From an uncultured Bacteroidales bacterium (GTDB lineage: Bacteria > Bacteroidota > Bacteroidia > Bacteroidales > Bacteroidaceae), in NCBI GenBank assembly GCA_902801485.1, contig CADCIP010000007.1, forward strand, positions 1 to 64,000: a stretch of DNA of 64,000 nucleotides, written 5' to 3'. Below, one piece after another: positions 7,076 to 14,766 of the stretch. Position 1 is the first letter of the stretch, and each line of letters starts with the position of its first letter. The position numbers were made by a program, and so were the translations under genes. The notes under the pieces are model-generated. The model saw only the letters and a program-made list of their open reading frames with translations. It was not told the origin of the DNA and ran no database searches.

Positions 7076-8287
7076 ATGAAACATCTTATTGTAACCCTAT
7101 TTCCCCTCGTGTTCTGTACCACGCTTTTGGCCTATAACGCTGAGATTGACGGGATATATTATAATTTCTCTGGCGATGAAGCCACGGTGATATCTTGGCC
7201 TCTTGATGGTGGTAAAACATATTCTGGCTCTATTGTTATTCCTGAATCTGTTGTTTATAATGAAAAGTCATATAACGTCACCAGCATAGGTATGCAAGCT
7301 TTTCGGGGGTGCAGTGGCCTAATTTCTGTCAATATTCCTGAAAGCGTAACAAGCATCGGAGGAGGAGCGTTCAGGGGATGTAGTTGCTTGAATACAATAA
7401 ATATGGGGACAAATGTGGAAAGAATTTACAGAGATGCCTTCATCGGAACTCCTTGGTATGACAACCTTCCAGATGGTATGGTTTACGTTGGAAAAGTAGC
7501 CTATAAATACAAAGGTGAAATGCCAGAGGGAACTCATTACTCTGTCAAGGAGGGGATATCTTCGATTTCGGAAGATGCTTTCTGGGGTTGTAGTGGTTTG
7601 ACATCCATAACTATTCCTGAGAGCGTAACCAGAATCGAAGAGTACACTTTCTATGAATGTCCTAATTTGGTTTCTGTCAATCTTCCTGAGAATATGACTT
7701 CTATTGAAGGGTATGCCTTCTTTCATTGCAGTACTCTTAGTTTCATTAATATTCCGAAAGGTGTTACACGTATTGGGAGTCACGCATTCTCTAAATGTAG
7801 TTCTTTGGCCTCTTTCAATATTCCAGAAGGATCTAGGGGTATAGAAAAAGCCGCTTTTGCTGGTTGTAGCAATCTGAAGACGGTGGTTATACCCGAAAGT
7901 GTCATCTACATTGAATGGTTTGGATTCTCTGGCTGTACTGGCCTGAGTTCTATAGTATGTAATGCAAAAAATCCACCTTCCGTCGGTCAGTTTGGCTTTG
8001 ACGGAGTTGACAAGCAAAACTGCAAGCTATATGTTCTTAAAGGCTGTGAAGAGGCTTACAGAAATGCTGAAGAATGGCAGAACTTCAATATCATAGAAAT
8101 GGGGACAGGAATTGGTGAAGTGAAAAGTGAAGACCCCCTAACCCCCTTTAGAGGGAATGAAAAATGTGAAGATGCAGTTTATGACCTCTCTGGGCGCAAG
8201 GTTAATTTTCAATTTTCAACTTTCAACTCTCAATTCAGGAAGAAGGGCTTGTACATCCAAAATGGGAAAAAGGTGGTGAAGATGTAA
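7076..8287 (+). CDS. Secreted BspA-like leucine-rich repeat protein (copy 1)
   Basis: The 403-residue protein has a signal peptide (MKHLIVTLFPLVFCTTLLA) and about nine LRR_5 repeats of roughly 23 residues (pattern IPESVTSIGxxAFxGCSxL) over residues 60-310. A C-terminal tail YDLSGRKV...KKGLYIQNGKKVVKM resembles other secreted proteins in this window. BspA-like proteins bind host matrix or other bacteria, but this target is unknown. Residues near 352-366 come from a CCCCCTAACCCCC-type repeat, and residues near 377-388 (NFQFSTFNSQFR) from the CAACTTTCAA-type repeat. The gene is a tandem duplicate of 10237-11325. Confidence 0.82.
   Translation: MKHLIVTLFPLVFCTTLLAYNAEIDGIYYNFSGDEATVISWPLDGGKTYSGSIVIPESVVYNEKSYNVTSIGMQAFRGCSGLISVNIPESVTSIGGGAFRGCSCLNTINMGTNVERIYRDAFIGTPWYDNLPDGMVYVGKVAYKYKGEMPEGTHYSVKEGISSISEDAFWGCSGLTSITIPESVTRIEEYTFYECPNLVSVNLPENMTSIEGYAFFHCSTLSFINIPKGVTRIGSHAFSKCSSLASFNIPEGSRGIEKAAFAGCSNLKTVVIPESVIYIEWFGFSGCTGLSSIVCNAKNPPSVGQFGFDGVDKQNCKLYVLKGCEEAYRNAEEWQNFNIIEMGTGIGEVKSEDPLTPFRGNEKCEDAVYDLSGRKVNFQFSTFNSQFRKKGLYIQNGKKVVKM
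8127..8172 (+). repeat. Repeat insertion inside copy 1 of the leucine-rich gene
   Basis: Between two GTGAAGA copies (8127-8133 and 8166-8172) lies a C-rich/G-rich element with CCCCCTAACCCCC and AGAGGG. It adds 39 bases (13 codons) in frame. The paralogue has GTGAAGA once and no element, so the insertion is younger than the duplication. Relatives lie in cysN (33163-33203) and at about 11428-11452. Confidence 0.6.
8204..8240 (+). repeat. Pyrimidine-rich repeat in the coding region, copy 1
   Basis: Reiterated TTTTCAA/CTCTCAA words encode NFQFSTFNSQFR between the two halves of the C-terminal tail. The same insert is at 11243-11277 in the paralogue, so it predates the duplication. Related tracts are in glnS and between cysD and cysN. 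Confidence 0.6.
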
Positions 8288-8290
8288 GAA

Positions 8291-8349
8291 GGCTGATGTA
8301 TGAGGGCTGATGTATGAGGGCTGATGTATGAGGGCTGATGTATGAGGGC
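8291..8349 (+). repeat. 14-bp tandem repeat, four perfect units
   Basis: GGCTGATGTATGAG occurs four times head to tail at 8291-8346. Degenerate copies (CTGATGTCTGAGG) continue downstream and reappear at 11326-11375 and 11560-11590 after the second leucine-rich gene. This tract lies between the two duplicated units. Confidence 0.85.
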
Positions 8350-8397
8350 ACTTACGGTTAAGGGTTAGATATGTCTGATGGCTGAGGGAAGATGTCT

Positions 8398-8442
8398 GAC
8401 GGCAAGGTGGTTGTGACAAGGAGAATGATTGTTGAGAAGTAA
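8398..8442 (+). pseudogene. Relic of a T9SS sorting-domain 3' end
   Basis: Fourteen codons read DGKVVVTRRMIVEK then TAA, matching the last 14 codons of the gene ending at 6508 (DGKVVVTRKMIVEK). It lies 20 bases before the protease start, as the intact version lies just before the shortened paralogue. It marks the left boundary of the duplicated unit. Confidence 0.7.
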
Positions 8443-8462
8443 ATAAGAAAAAATTGTATGTT

Positions 8463-10205
8463 ATGCGATATATTAAACTCATATTATCCCTCTTTGGGTT
8501 CTGTGCATTTACTAATATATGGGCACAGTTAAGTACCAACGAGAAGCCTGTTAGCTTTGGGAGGGAAGCAGAATTGTGTGTTAGCCAAAGAAGTGATAGT
8601 CCTACCGTTACTGTACCTCGCTTGACTAATAACCAGCTAAATAGAGTTGAAGCAAGATTGAACGACCCGGAAGAACCTACTGTCGCCGGATATGGAATCA
8701 AAGTTGATTGGAATCTTAACAATTCTGGTACATGGTATAATCTCCCTAATGGAGATAAATTGTGGCGGTTGAATATTTCCTGTCCCGAAGGCAGGTATAT
8801 ACTTCTCTATTATGACAAATTCTGGCTTCCTGATGAAGGTGAACTATATTTATATTCAGTAGATAGCACGCAGGTGTTGGGCGCTTTTACTTCAAGAAAT
8901 AACAAAGGAGATAATGTTCACCTCCGCCGCTTTGCAACAGGATTGATAAGGGGGAAAGATGCCGTATTGGAATACTATCAGCCCAATGGAGTTGCCGCAG
9001 ATGCTATAATATCAATATGCAATGTTGTATATGGTGGCGGCAACTTTGGTTTCAATAAATCAGATAATACTTTGGTCAACATTAATTGTGACGAAGGGTA
9101 TTACTGGAGAGGTGAACAAAAAGCCGTGGCACGTATTATGCTCAGGGAAGTTGAACGCGAGGACACCACATTAGTCTATGTTAAACCTGGTACTGGTTCT
9201 TTAATTTCAACATCGAATCCACGAGGTGAGCCATACTTTTTAACCGCTTATCATTGTTTGCCAGAATATAAAAAAGCTTATAATTATGGATTGACTGACA
9301 GTATTATGGATGATGCATTGTTCTTTTGGAAATATGAGATGCCTGGTTGCGAAAGAGATACGATAGAGCCCCCCCTATATTGTACGGCTGGGGCAGATAT
9401 TGTTTCTGCTTACGATACTTATGCAGATTTTGCCCTACTACGGCTTAAAGAAGACCCCAACGATTTATCCAATTACATACCATACTATTTGGGATGGGAC
9501 AATTCTTATCAGCCTGATACGGCCAGGGTATGTATTCATCATCCCATGTTAGATGTTAAGAAGATATCTACCGTTGATGCTGACATCGGGATGATTTCCA
9601 CGAGTTACAATTCCGATTATGGTGAACCCAATAATGGTGATCATTGGAGAGTATGTTGGAAGTCAACAGTGCATGGTAACGGAGGAACACAGGCGGGTTC
9701 ATCAGGTGCTCCTTTATTAAATGCTAGTCATAAAGTTATTGGTCAACTCCATGGATCTTGTGCAGATTGTAATCTATATTTTGGCCCTGATTGGTTTGGG
9801 AGATTATGTAAATCATGGAACAACTATAACACAAATAATGCTTTGAAGCCATGGCTTGACCTGCATGAACAAGGAACTGGCGACACAGATAGTATGGAGG
9901 GTACGCTTTACGTGTCTAAGCCTTGTATATTAACAAGAAACGAATATATATATGGCAACATACTTATTACAGAAACGGGGCAGTTGACAATCACTGGTAA
10001 TATAGAATCAAGCGGAGTTTGTCCTTTGTTAGTAGAAGCCGGAGGAAAGCTAATCATTGATGGTGGTAAACTATCGAATGTTAATCTTGAACTTAAGCCA
10101 GGAGCAACCTTACGTATTTTGAATGGTGGAATCATAGAAACCCAAAATGGATTCACAGCACCTGTCGGAGTAGTCGTTGATATCAGCCACGGAAAGATAT
10201 TGTGA
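8463..10205 (+). CDS. Secreted trypsin-like serine endopeptidase (lysyl-endopeptidase type)
   Basis: The 580-residue product, started at ATG 8463, has a signal peptide and a pro-region, then a chymotrypsin-fold domain. Its likely triad is His264 in LTAYHCL, Asp322 in TYADFALLRL and Ser414 in AGSSGAPLL. The GSSGxP nucleophile motif, instead of GDSGGP, is typical of bacterial lysyl endopeptidases. A C-terminal beta-rich domain (about 510-580) has GGKLIIDGGKL and ends VDISHGKIL. Substrate preference for lysine is inference from the family. The shortened copy at 6526-6993 lacks residues of about 80-510. The next gene (leucine-rich protein) starts 31 bases downstream with no promoter, so the two are probably one operon. 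Confidence 0.82.
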   Translation: MRYIKLILSLFGFCAFTNIWAQLSTNEKPVSFGREAELCVSQRSDSPTVTVPRLTNNQLNRVEARLNDPEEPTVAGYGIKVDWNLNNSGTWYNLPNGDKLWRLNISCPEGRYILLYYDKFWLPDEGELYLYSVDSTQVLGAFTSRNNKGDNVHLRRFATGLIRGKDAVLEYYQPNGVAADAIISICNVVYGGGNFGFNKSDNTLVNINCDEGYYWRGEQKAVARIMLREVEREDTTLVYVKPGTGSLISTSNPRGEPYFLTAYHCLPEYKKAYNYGLTDSIMDDALFFWKYEMPGCERDTIEPPLYCTAGADIVSAYDTYADFALLRLKEDPNDLSNYIPYYLGWDNSYQPDTARVCIHHPMLDVKKISTVDADIGMISTSYNSDYGEPNNGDHWRVCWKSTVHGNGGTQAGSSGAPLLNASHKVIGQLHGSCADCNLYFGPDWFGRLCKSWNNYNTNNALKPWLDLHEQGTGDTDSMEGTLYVSKPCILTRNEYIYGNILITETGQLTITGNIESSGVCPLLVEAGGKLIIDGGKLSNVNLELKPGATLRILNGGIIETQNGFTAPVGVVVDISHGKIL

Positions 10206-10236
10206 AGTATTGAAATATAACGGAACCAAAGAAATT

Positions 10237-11325
10237 ATGAAACATCTCATTTTAACCCTATTCTTCATCATGGTTGGCAACACCTCTATGTTGGCTTATG
10301 ACGCAGAGATTGACGGGATATATTACAATCTTTCTGGTGATGAAGCCGAAGTAACATATAAAACAGAGAATGCCGAAGACAATTATGCTGGTGATGTGGT
10401 TATACCAGAATCAGTAACATACATGGACAAAGAGTATCGTGTAACAAGTATTGGCCGTAAAGCTTTTTTTTATTGCAAAGACAAAGTATTCGTTACAATC
10501 CCAAAGAGTGTGAATGTAATTGGATTTCTTGCTTTTGGCGGTTGTAGTGGTTTGACGTCCATTATTATTCCGGAGGGGGTAAAAAGTCTTGGGCAAGCAG
10601 CCTTTGGCGCTTGTGATAATTTGGTTTCCATCGATTTGCCTGAGAGTCTGACAAGTCTTGATTCTGAGACCTTCTATGGCTGTAAATCTCTTGTTTCCAT
10701 CAATATACCAGAAGGTGTTAAGAGAATAAATGGCGATACATTCTTGGGTTGTTCCAGCTTATCTTCTGTTACACTTTCAGAAAGTGTGAAGTTTATAGGT
10801 ACAGGCGCTTTTATGTCCTGTACTTCTCTGACGAAAATTATAATCCCTGACGGTGTAGAAGGAATACATGAAAGAGTTTTTGAAGGATGCAAGAACTTAA
10901 AGAGTATTACCCTTTCAAAGAATTTGGCTCATCTTGGCCAAGATGCTTTTTATAAGTGTTCAAACCTGACAGAGATAATATGTAAAGCACAAAATCCTCC
11001 CGCAACTAGATATATAGATAAGGTGGCGATTGACCGTCCTGGTGGAGTTTTTTATGGCGTGGATAAACAGGATTGCAAACTATACGTTCCCAAGGGATGC
11101 GAAGAGGCATACAGAGCATCTGATTTATGGAAGGATTTCAATATCGTGGAAATGGAAATGGGAATCAGTGAAATGAAAAATGAAAGAGTGAAAAGTGAAG
11201 ATTATGGTGATGCTACTTATGACCTCTCTGGGCGTAAAGTTAATTCTCAATTTTCAACTTTCAACTCTCAATTCAGGAAGAAGGGCTTGTACATCCAAAA
11301 TGGGAAAAAGGTTGCGGTAAAGTGA
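10237..11325 (+). CDS. Secreted BspA-like leucine-rich repeat protein (copy 2)
   Basis: The 362-residue protein starts at ATG 10237. An upstream in-frame start at 10177 would overlap the protease gene and spoil the signal peptide MKHLILTLFFIMVGNTSMLA. About eight LRR_5 repeats (IPEGVKxLGxxAFGxCxxL pattern) precede the tail YDLSGRKV...KKGLYIQNGKKVAVK. It is paralogous to 7076-8287: the N-terminus and the last 35 codons are nearly identical, the repeats are more diverged. The CAACTTTCAA-type insert is shared, the C-rich insert is absent. It is probably cotranscribed with the protease, which suggests a surface adhesin deployed together with it. Confidence 0.8.
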   Translation: MKHLILTLFFIMVGNTSMLAYDAEIDGIYYNLSGDEAEVTYKTENAEDNYAGDVVIPESVTYMDKEYRVTSIGRKAFFYCKDKVFVTIPKSVNVIGFLAFGGCSGLTSIIIPEGVKSLGQAAFGACDNLVSIDLPESLTSLDSETFYGCKSLVSINIPEGVKRINGDTFLGCSSLSSVTLSESVKFIGTGAFMSCTSLTKIIIPDGVEGIHERVFEGCKNLKSITLSKNLAHLGQDAFYKCSNLTEIICKAQNPPATRYIDKVAIDRPGGVFYGVDKQDCKLYVPKGCEEAYRASDLWKDFNIVEMEMGISEMKNERVKSEDYGDATYDLSGRKVNSQFSTFNSQFRKKGLYIQNGKKVAVK

Positions 11326-11593
11326 TGTATGATGTATGAGGGCTGATGTATGAGGGCTGATGTCTGGGGAATAAACCAAAGAGATAGGGTTAACGGGTTG
11401 TTCGGATAGGGTTAACGAGTTGTTCGGATAATCCTTTAGGGGGGTAAGGGATTATCTGAACGAGTCGTGGAGATAAGGGGAATAGCTCGTTCAGCCTATC
11501 TCGATGAATCAAAGGTGACAGGCCTTGGTTGGTTCAGGGTAAATGGTTAAGGGTTCACGATGTCTGATGTCTGAGGGCTGAAGGCTGGACAAC
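11326..11593. repeat. Repeat-filled intergenic region
   Basis: No gene is seen. It contains CTGATGTATGAGGG copies, a 22-base tandem pair (GATAGGGTTAACG..GTTCG at 11383-11404 and 11405-11426), an inverted GGATAATCC / GGGATTATC pair around CTTTAGGGGGG, a GGTTAAGGGTTCACGAT word also found at 172-186, and more CTGATGTCTGAGG copies. It marks the right edge of the duplicated accessory region. Confidence 0.6.
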
Positions 11594-11624
11594 TAAAAAA
11601 AGAGGGCCTTGGAATGGGCCCTCT
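11594..11624 (-). terminator. Terminator of gapA
   Basis: On the minus strand AGAGGGCC pairs with GGCCCTCT around an eight-base loop and is followed by TTTTTTAG. It begins 32 bases after the gapA stop codon. Confidence 0.85.
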
Positions 11625-11655
11625 CTAATTTATTATCTTGTAACTCGTTCTGAGA

Positions 11656-12681
11656 TTAGATCTCTGAGAAGTACTTGATAGTACGAACCATCTGAGAAGT
11701 GTAGCTGTTCTCGTTGTCATACCAAGAAACAACCTGTACCTGATATGTATCGTCGTCGATCTTGCTAACCATTGTCTGAGTAGCATCGAACAGAGAACCG
11801 AACTTCATACCGATGATATCGCTTGATACGATCTCGTCCTCGGTATAACCGTAAGACTCGGTCTGAGCTGCCTTCATAGCAGCGTTGATGCCTTCCTTAG
11901 TAACATCCTTACCCTTAACTACAGCAACCAGGATAGTGGTAGAACCAGTAGGAGTGGGAACGCGCTGTGCAGAACCGATGAGCTTACCGTTCAACTCGGG
12001 AATAACCAAACCGATAGCCTTAGCAGCACCTGTTGAGTTAGGAACGATGTTGCAAGCACCGGCACGGCTACGACGGAGGTCACCCTTGCGCTGAGGACCG
12101 TCGAGAATCATCTGGTCGCCAGTGTAAGCGTGGATAGTGCTCATGATACCGCTCTGGATAGGAGCGTAAGCATTAAGGGCAGCAGCCATAGGAGCCAAGC
12201 AGTTAGTTGTACAAGAAGCAGCAGAGATGATCTTATCGTCAGCTGTCAGAGTCTTGTGGTTTACGTTGTAAACGATAGTAGGCAGATCGTTACCTGCAGG
12301 AGCAGAGATAACAACCTTCTTGGCACCAGCTACGAGGTGAGCAGAAGCCTTCTCCTTAGAAGTATAGAAACCTGTGCACTCCAAAACAACGTCTACGTCG
12401 TTAGCAGCCCAAGGACACTTTGTAGCATCAGCTTCCTTAGAGATCTTAATCTCCTTACCGTCAACGATGATAGAATCCTCTGTAGCCTCTACAGTGTGCT
12501 TACCCTCGCCGAACTTGCCAGCGAAACCACCCTGAGCAGTATCATACTTCAGAAGGTGAGCCAACATCTTGGGGCTTGTCAAATCGTTGATAGCAACTAC
12601 TTCGTAACCCTCTGCTTCAAACATCTGACGGAATGCCAGACGACCAATACGGCCAAAACCGTTAATAGCAACTTTTGTCAT
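11656..12681 (-). CDS. gapA: Type I glyceraldehyde-3-phosphate dehydrogenase
   Basis: The 341-residue enzyme is full length. It shows the NAD-binding start ([17 protein letters not shown]), the active site SCTTNC with catalytic Cys157, and the C-terminal WYDNENSY signature. It oxidises glyceraldehyde 3-phosphate to 1,3-bisphosphoglycerate with NAD and phosphate, in the cytoplasm, as the central glycolytic dehydrogenase. The only good promoter upstream is at 12845-12852, which places a 29-codon lipoprotein gene between promoter and gapA. The two are probably cotranscribed, with 51 bases between them. A clear terminator follows. Confidence 0.97.
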   Translation of the reverse strand: MTKVAINGFGRIGRLAFRQMFEAEGYEVVAINDLTSPKMLAHLLKYDTAQGGFAGKFGEGKHTVEATEDSIIVDGKEIKISKEADATKCPWAANDVDVVLECTGFYTSKEKASAHLVAGAKKVVISAPAGNDLPTIVYNVNHKTLTADDKIISAASCTTNCLAPMAAALNAYAPIQSGIMSTIHAYTGDQMILDGPQRKGDLRRSRAGACNIVPNSTGAAKAIGLVIPELNGKLIGSAQRVPTPTGSTTILVAVVKGKDVTKEGINAAMKAAQTESYGYTEDEIVSSDIIGMKFGSLFDATQTMVSKIDDDTYQVQVVSWYDNENSYTSQMVRTIKYFSEI

Positions 12682-12732
12682 TTTCTGTTAATTTTAAAAT
12701 TGATTATAGTAAAACTAAATTCGCTTTTTATA

Positions 12733-12822
12733 TTATCCACAGTTACAATAATGAGCAGACTTACATGCCACAATTACAAAGGCCAAAAGCATCAAAATAG
12801 ATACGTAAATAACTCTTTTCAT
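12733..12822 (-). CDS. Tiny lipoprotein encoded in the gapA leader
   Basis: A 29-codon frame starts with ATG 16-18 bases downstream of the predicted transcription start. It encodes a charged N-terminus (MKR), a hydrophobic core, a lipobox VIVAC with cysteine at residue 20, and a nine-residue mature tail KSAHYCNCG with two further cysteines. A canonical signal peptide II layout in so short a frame, right behind a canonical promoter, is unlikely by chance. Function is unknown. It could be a small entericidin-like lipopeptide or an upstream reading frame affecting gapA. Not recognised as a named family. Confidence 0.6.
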   Translation of the reverse strand: MKRVIYVSILMLLAFVIVACKSAHYCNCG

Positions 12823-12844
12823 TACTTTTTCTTGAAATTTGGTG

Positions 12845-12852
12845 CAAAATTA
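12845..12852 (-). promoter_or_regulatory. Promoter (-7 element) of the lipoprotein-gapA transcript
   Basis: TAATTTTG on the minus strand lies 23 bases before the lipoprotein ATG. No well placed TTG is seen at -33. No other candidate occurs between it and gapA. Confidence 0.6.
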
Positions 12853-12902
12853 CAATTTTCTTTTTAATTTAGCACCCGAAAACCAATAAATTTTCAAGTA
12901 TT

Positions 12903-13331
12903 ATGTCATTTATTCAAGATTTCAAGGCCTTTGCACTTAAAGGCAACGTTGTGGACATGGCTGTCGGTGTTATCATCGGCGGTGCTTTTGGTAAAATTGT
13001 TACCAGTGTTGTTAATAACATTATTATGCCTCCCGTAGGTGTTCTTACTGGTGGTGTTGATTTTACAGACCTGAAGGTTACACTAAAGGAAGCTGTTGTA
13101 GAAGGAGAGAATGTTGTGTCTGAGGCAGTGACCCTGAACTACGGCCAGTTTATTCAGGATGTTGTGGATTTCCTGATTATTGCATTCTGTATCTTCCTTA
13201 TGATTAAGGGCATTGCCAAATTAACACGCAAGAAGGAGGAAGAAGCTGCTGCTGAACCCGCTCCAGAACCAGAACCCAGTGCAGAAGAGAAGTTGCTTAC
13301 AGAAATCCGTGATTTACTGAAAAACAAGTAA
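12903..13331 (+). CDS. mscL: Large-conductance mechanosensitive channel MscL
   Basis: The 142-residue protein begins with the MscL signature ([24 protein letters not shown] is partly visible as [18 protein letters not shown]), which forms the first membrane helix. A periplasmic loop and a second helix ([18 protein letters not shown], about 96-113) follow, then a cytoplasmic acidic PEPEPE-rich linker and a C-terminal helix. MscL is a homopentamer in the inner membrane that opens when membrane tension rises and protects from osmotic downshock. It is transcribed divergently from gapA, with the small lipoprotein gene and both promoters between them. Confidence 0.96.
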   Translation: MSFIQDFKAFALKGNVVDMAVGVIIGGAFGKIVTSVVNNIIMPPVGVLTGGVDFTDLKVTLKEAVVEGENVVSEAVTLNYGQFIQDVVDFLIIAFCIFLMIKGIAKLTRKKEEEAAAEPAPEPEPSAEEKLLTEIRDLLKNK

Positions 13332-13364
13332 GGTTTCAGGTTAGAAAACGACCACTTATTGATA

Positions 13365-13398
13365 GTTGACGTTATCGTTGACGTTGACGTTAACGTTT
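13365..13398 (+). repeat. Hexamer repeat before the GH76 gene
   Basis: Six-base words GTTGAC, GTTATC, GTTGAC, GTTGAC and GTTAAC follow one another directly, ending 13 bases before the ATG at 13411. Variation in copy number could alter the leader of the downstream gene. I see no TAnnTTTG element here. Confidence 0.6.
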
Positions 13399-13410
13399 AA
13401 AAAAGATTAG

Positions 13411-14766
13411 ATGATAAAGAATTTAACCATATCAGCCCTGTTGTTGTTTTCTGCAACAACAGGGCTTGCTCAAGGTGAGAGTACACTTTATAAAACCATC
13501 AAGGAGAACTACGAAAACAAGGCTGACTCTATGGTCAATGCCTTCATAGAATCGTTTATGATTAAGAACAAAGGCGTCTTCAATGATATGTATCAGAAGT
13601 ACGCCTTTAATGCTTATTGGACTCAGGCGCATGCCATGGATGTAATTGTCTATTGCTACGAGCGGCATAAAGATGACAATAAGGCTCTTGCCAACAAATA
13701 CAAGAACTATATGTCTCTCTGGTACAGCAACAAGGCCAACAATTACGCTGGGGCAGGAACTTCGGACGGCACCTATAAGATGTTCGAGAATCCTTTTACC
13801 GATGATATGTGCTGGATTACCCTTACCTTACTGCACATGAACGAAGCAACAGGTACAACAAAATATTACACGGCTGCAAGAGGTATCTTTGACAACTATA
13901 TCATCAAGCGGGCAAAAGAAGATGAGGAAACAGGCGGTCTGTGGCTTCCGTGGAACACGAACGGTGACGGCAACGGGCCAAATGCATGTACTCAGTCACC
14001 TGCTACCCTGATTGCTGCAAAGCTTTACCAGAAAACCAATTTGGAAAAGTACCTCACATACGCCAAGAAGCTTTATGCCTATACAGCTAAGAAGATTGTA
14101 AAGTCGGATGGACGCGTAGAGGAACCGCCATTGACATATACACAAGGCACCTTTGGCGAAGCATGCCGTATTCTCTACCACGTTACGGATGAAACTCCTG
14201 CCATTAAAAACCGGTACAAAACTCTTGCTTTCCAATATATCAGCTATGCCTTTACAAGCGGACGTTGTACCAACGGACAGAACATCCTACGCCATGAGGG
14301 GACCAGTGGTGACCAGAGCATCTTCAAGGCTGTTCTTATCCCCTACGCTGTTAACTATGTCCTGGATACAGAAATGCCAACATCCAATCGCAAGGCTATT
14401 GCAGAATATATCCAGAAGAATACAAAGACACTGTATGCCAACCTGAAATGGGACCGCTACCCCATTGTATTCTGTAACTTCGACTGGACTAAGCCGTGGA
14501 CGGGAGAAGATAAAGATGCATCCATGGGAGCTATGTGCAGCGGAACGTCGTTATTGGAAAATACGGCCCGTATGCAAAAAGCCATTATCGAGAGCTACCA
14601 GGATTATCAGGATATTATAGAGGATATTCCTGCCAATATCGATATCGCTACTACGACTGGAGTTTACACGATAGACGGACGCTTGGTTCGTACACCTTGG
14701 CAAGGAACAGACAACCTGCCCAAAGGTATGTACATCATTAACGGGAAGAAGGTTTTCCTGAAATAG
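13411..14766 (+). CDS. Secreted GH76 family glycosidase (endo-alpha-1,6-mannanase type)
   Basis: The 451-residue protein has a signal peptide (MIKNLTISALLLFSATTGLA). An (alpha/alpha)6-barrel-like region of GH76 follows, with the adjacent catalytic aspartates in FTDDMCW (residues 131-132) and the WNAxTQSPA-like stretch (NACTQSPATLIAAKLY, about 191-206). GH76 enzymes cleave alpha-1,6-mannan backbones, as in yeast cell-wall mannan. This window also encodes a GH92 alpha-mannosidase, though not adjacent. The C-terminus (YTIDGRLV...PKGMYIINGKKVFLK) carries the tail shared by several secreted proteins here. Its stop codon directly abuts that of the convergent M6 protease gene. Confidence 0.85.
   Translation: MIKNLTISALLLFSATTGLAQGESTLYKTIKENYENKADSMVNAFIESFMIKNKGVFNDMYQKYAFNAYWTQAHAMDVIVYCYERHKDDNKALANKYKNYMSLWYSNKANNYAGAGTSDGTYKMFENPFTDDMCWITLTLLHMNEATGTTKYYTAARGIFDNYIIKRAKEDEETGGLWLPWNTNGDGNGPNACTQSPATLIAAKLYQKTNLEKYLTYAKKLYAYTAKKIVKSDGRVEEPPLTYTQGTFGEACRILYHVTDETPAIKNRYKTLAFQYISYAFTSGRCTNGQNILRHEGTSGDQSIFKAVLIPYAVNYVLDTEMPTSNRKAIAEYIQKNTKTLYANLKWDRYPIVFCNFDWTKPWTGEDKDASMGAMCSGTSLLENTARMQKAIIESYQDYQDIIEDIPANIDIATTTGVYTIDGRLVRTPWQGTDNLPKGMYIINGKKVFLK

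Noticed and set aside
7319-8017. Long antisense open frame (232 codons) opposite the leucine-rich gene
   Set aside because: It mirrors the repeats of the sense gene, has no promoter or signal, and its composition follows from the sense codons.
8291-8349. Possible CRISPR array
   Set aside because: The 14-base units are contiguous with no spacers and no cas genes are present; it is a plain tandem repeat.
12130-12867. 245-codon plus-strand frame across gapA and its leader
   Set aside because: It is antisense to the highly conserved gapA coding sequence and to the lipoprotein frame, with no plus-strand promoter.
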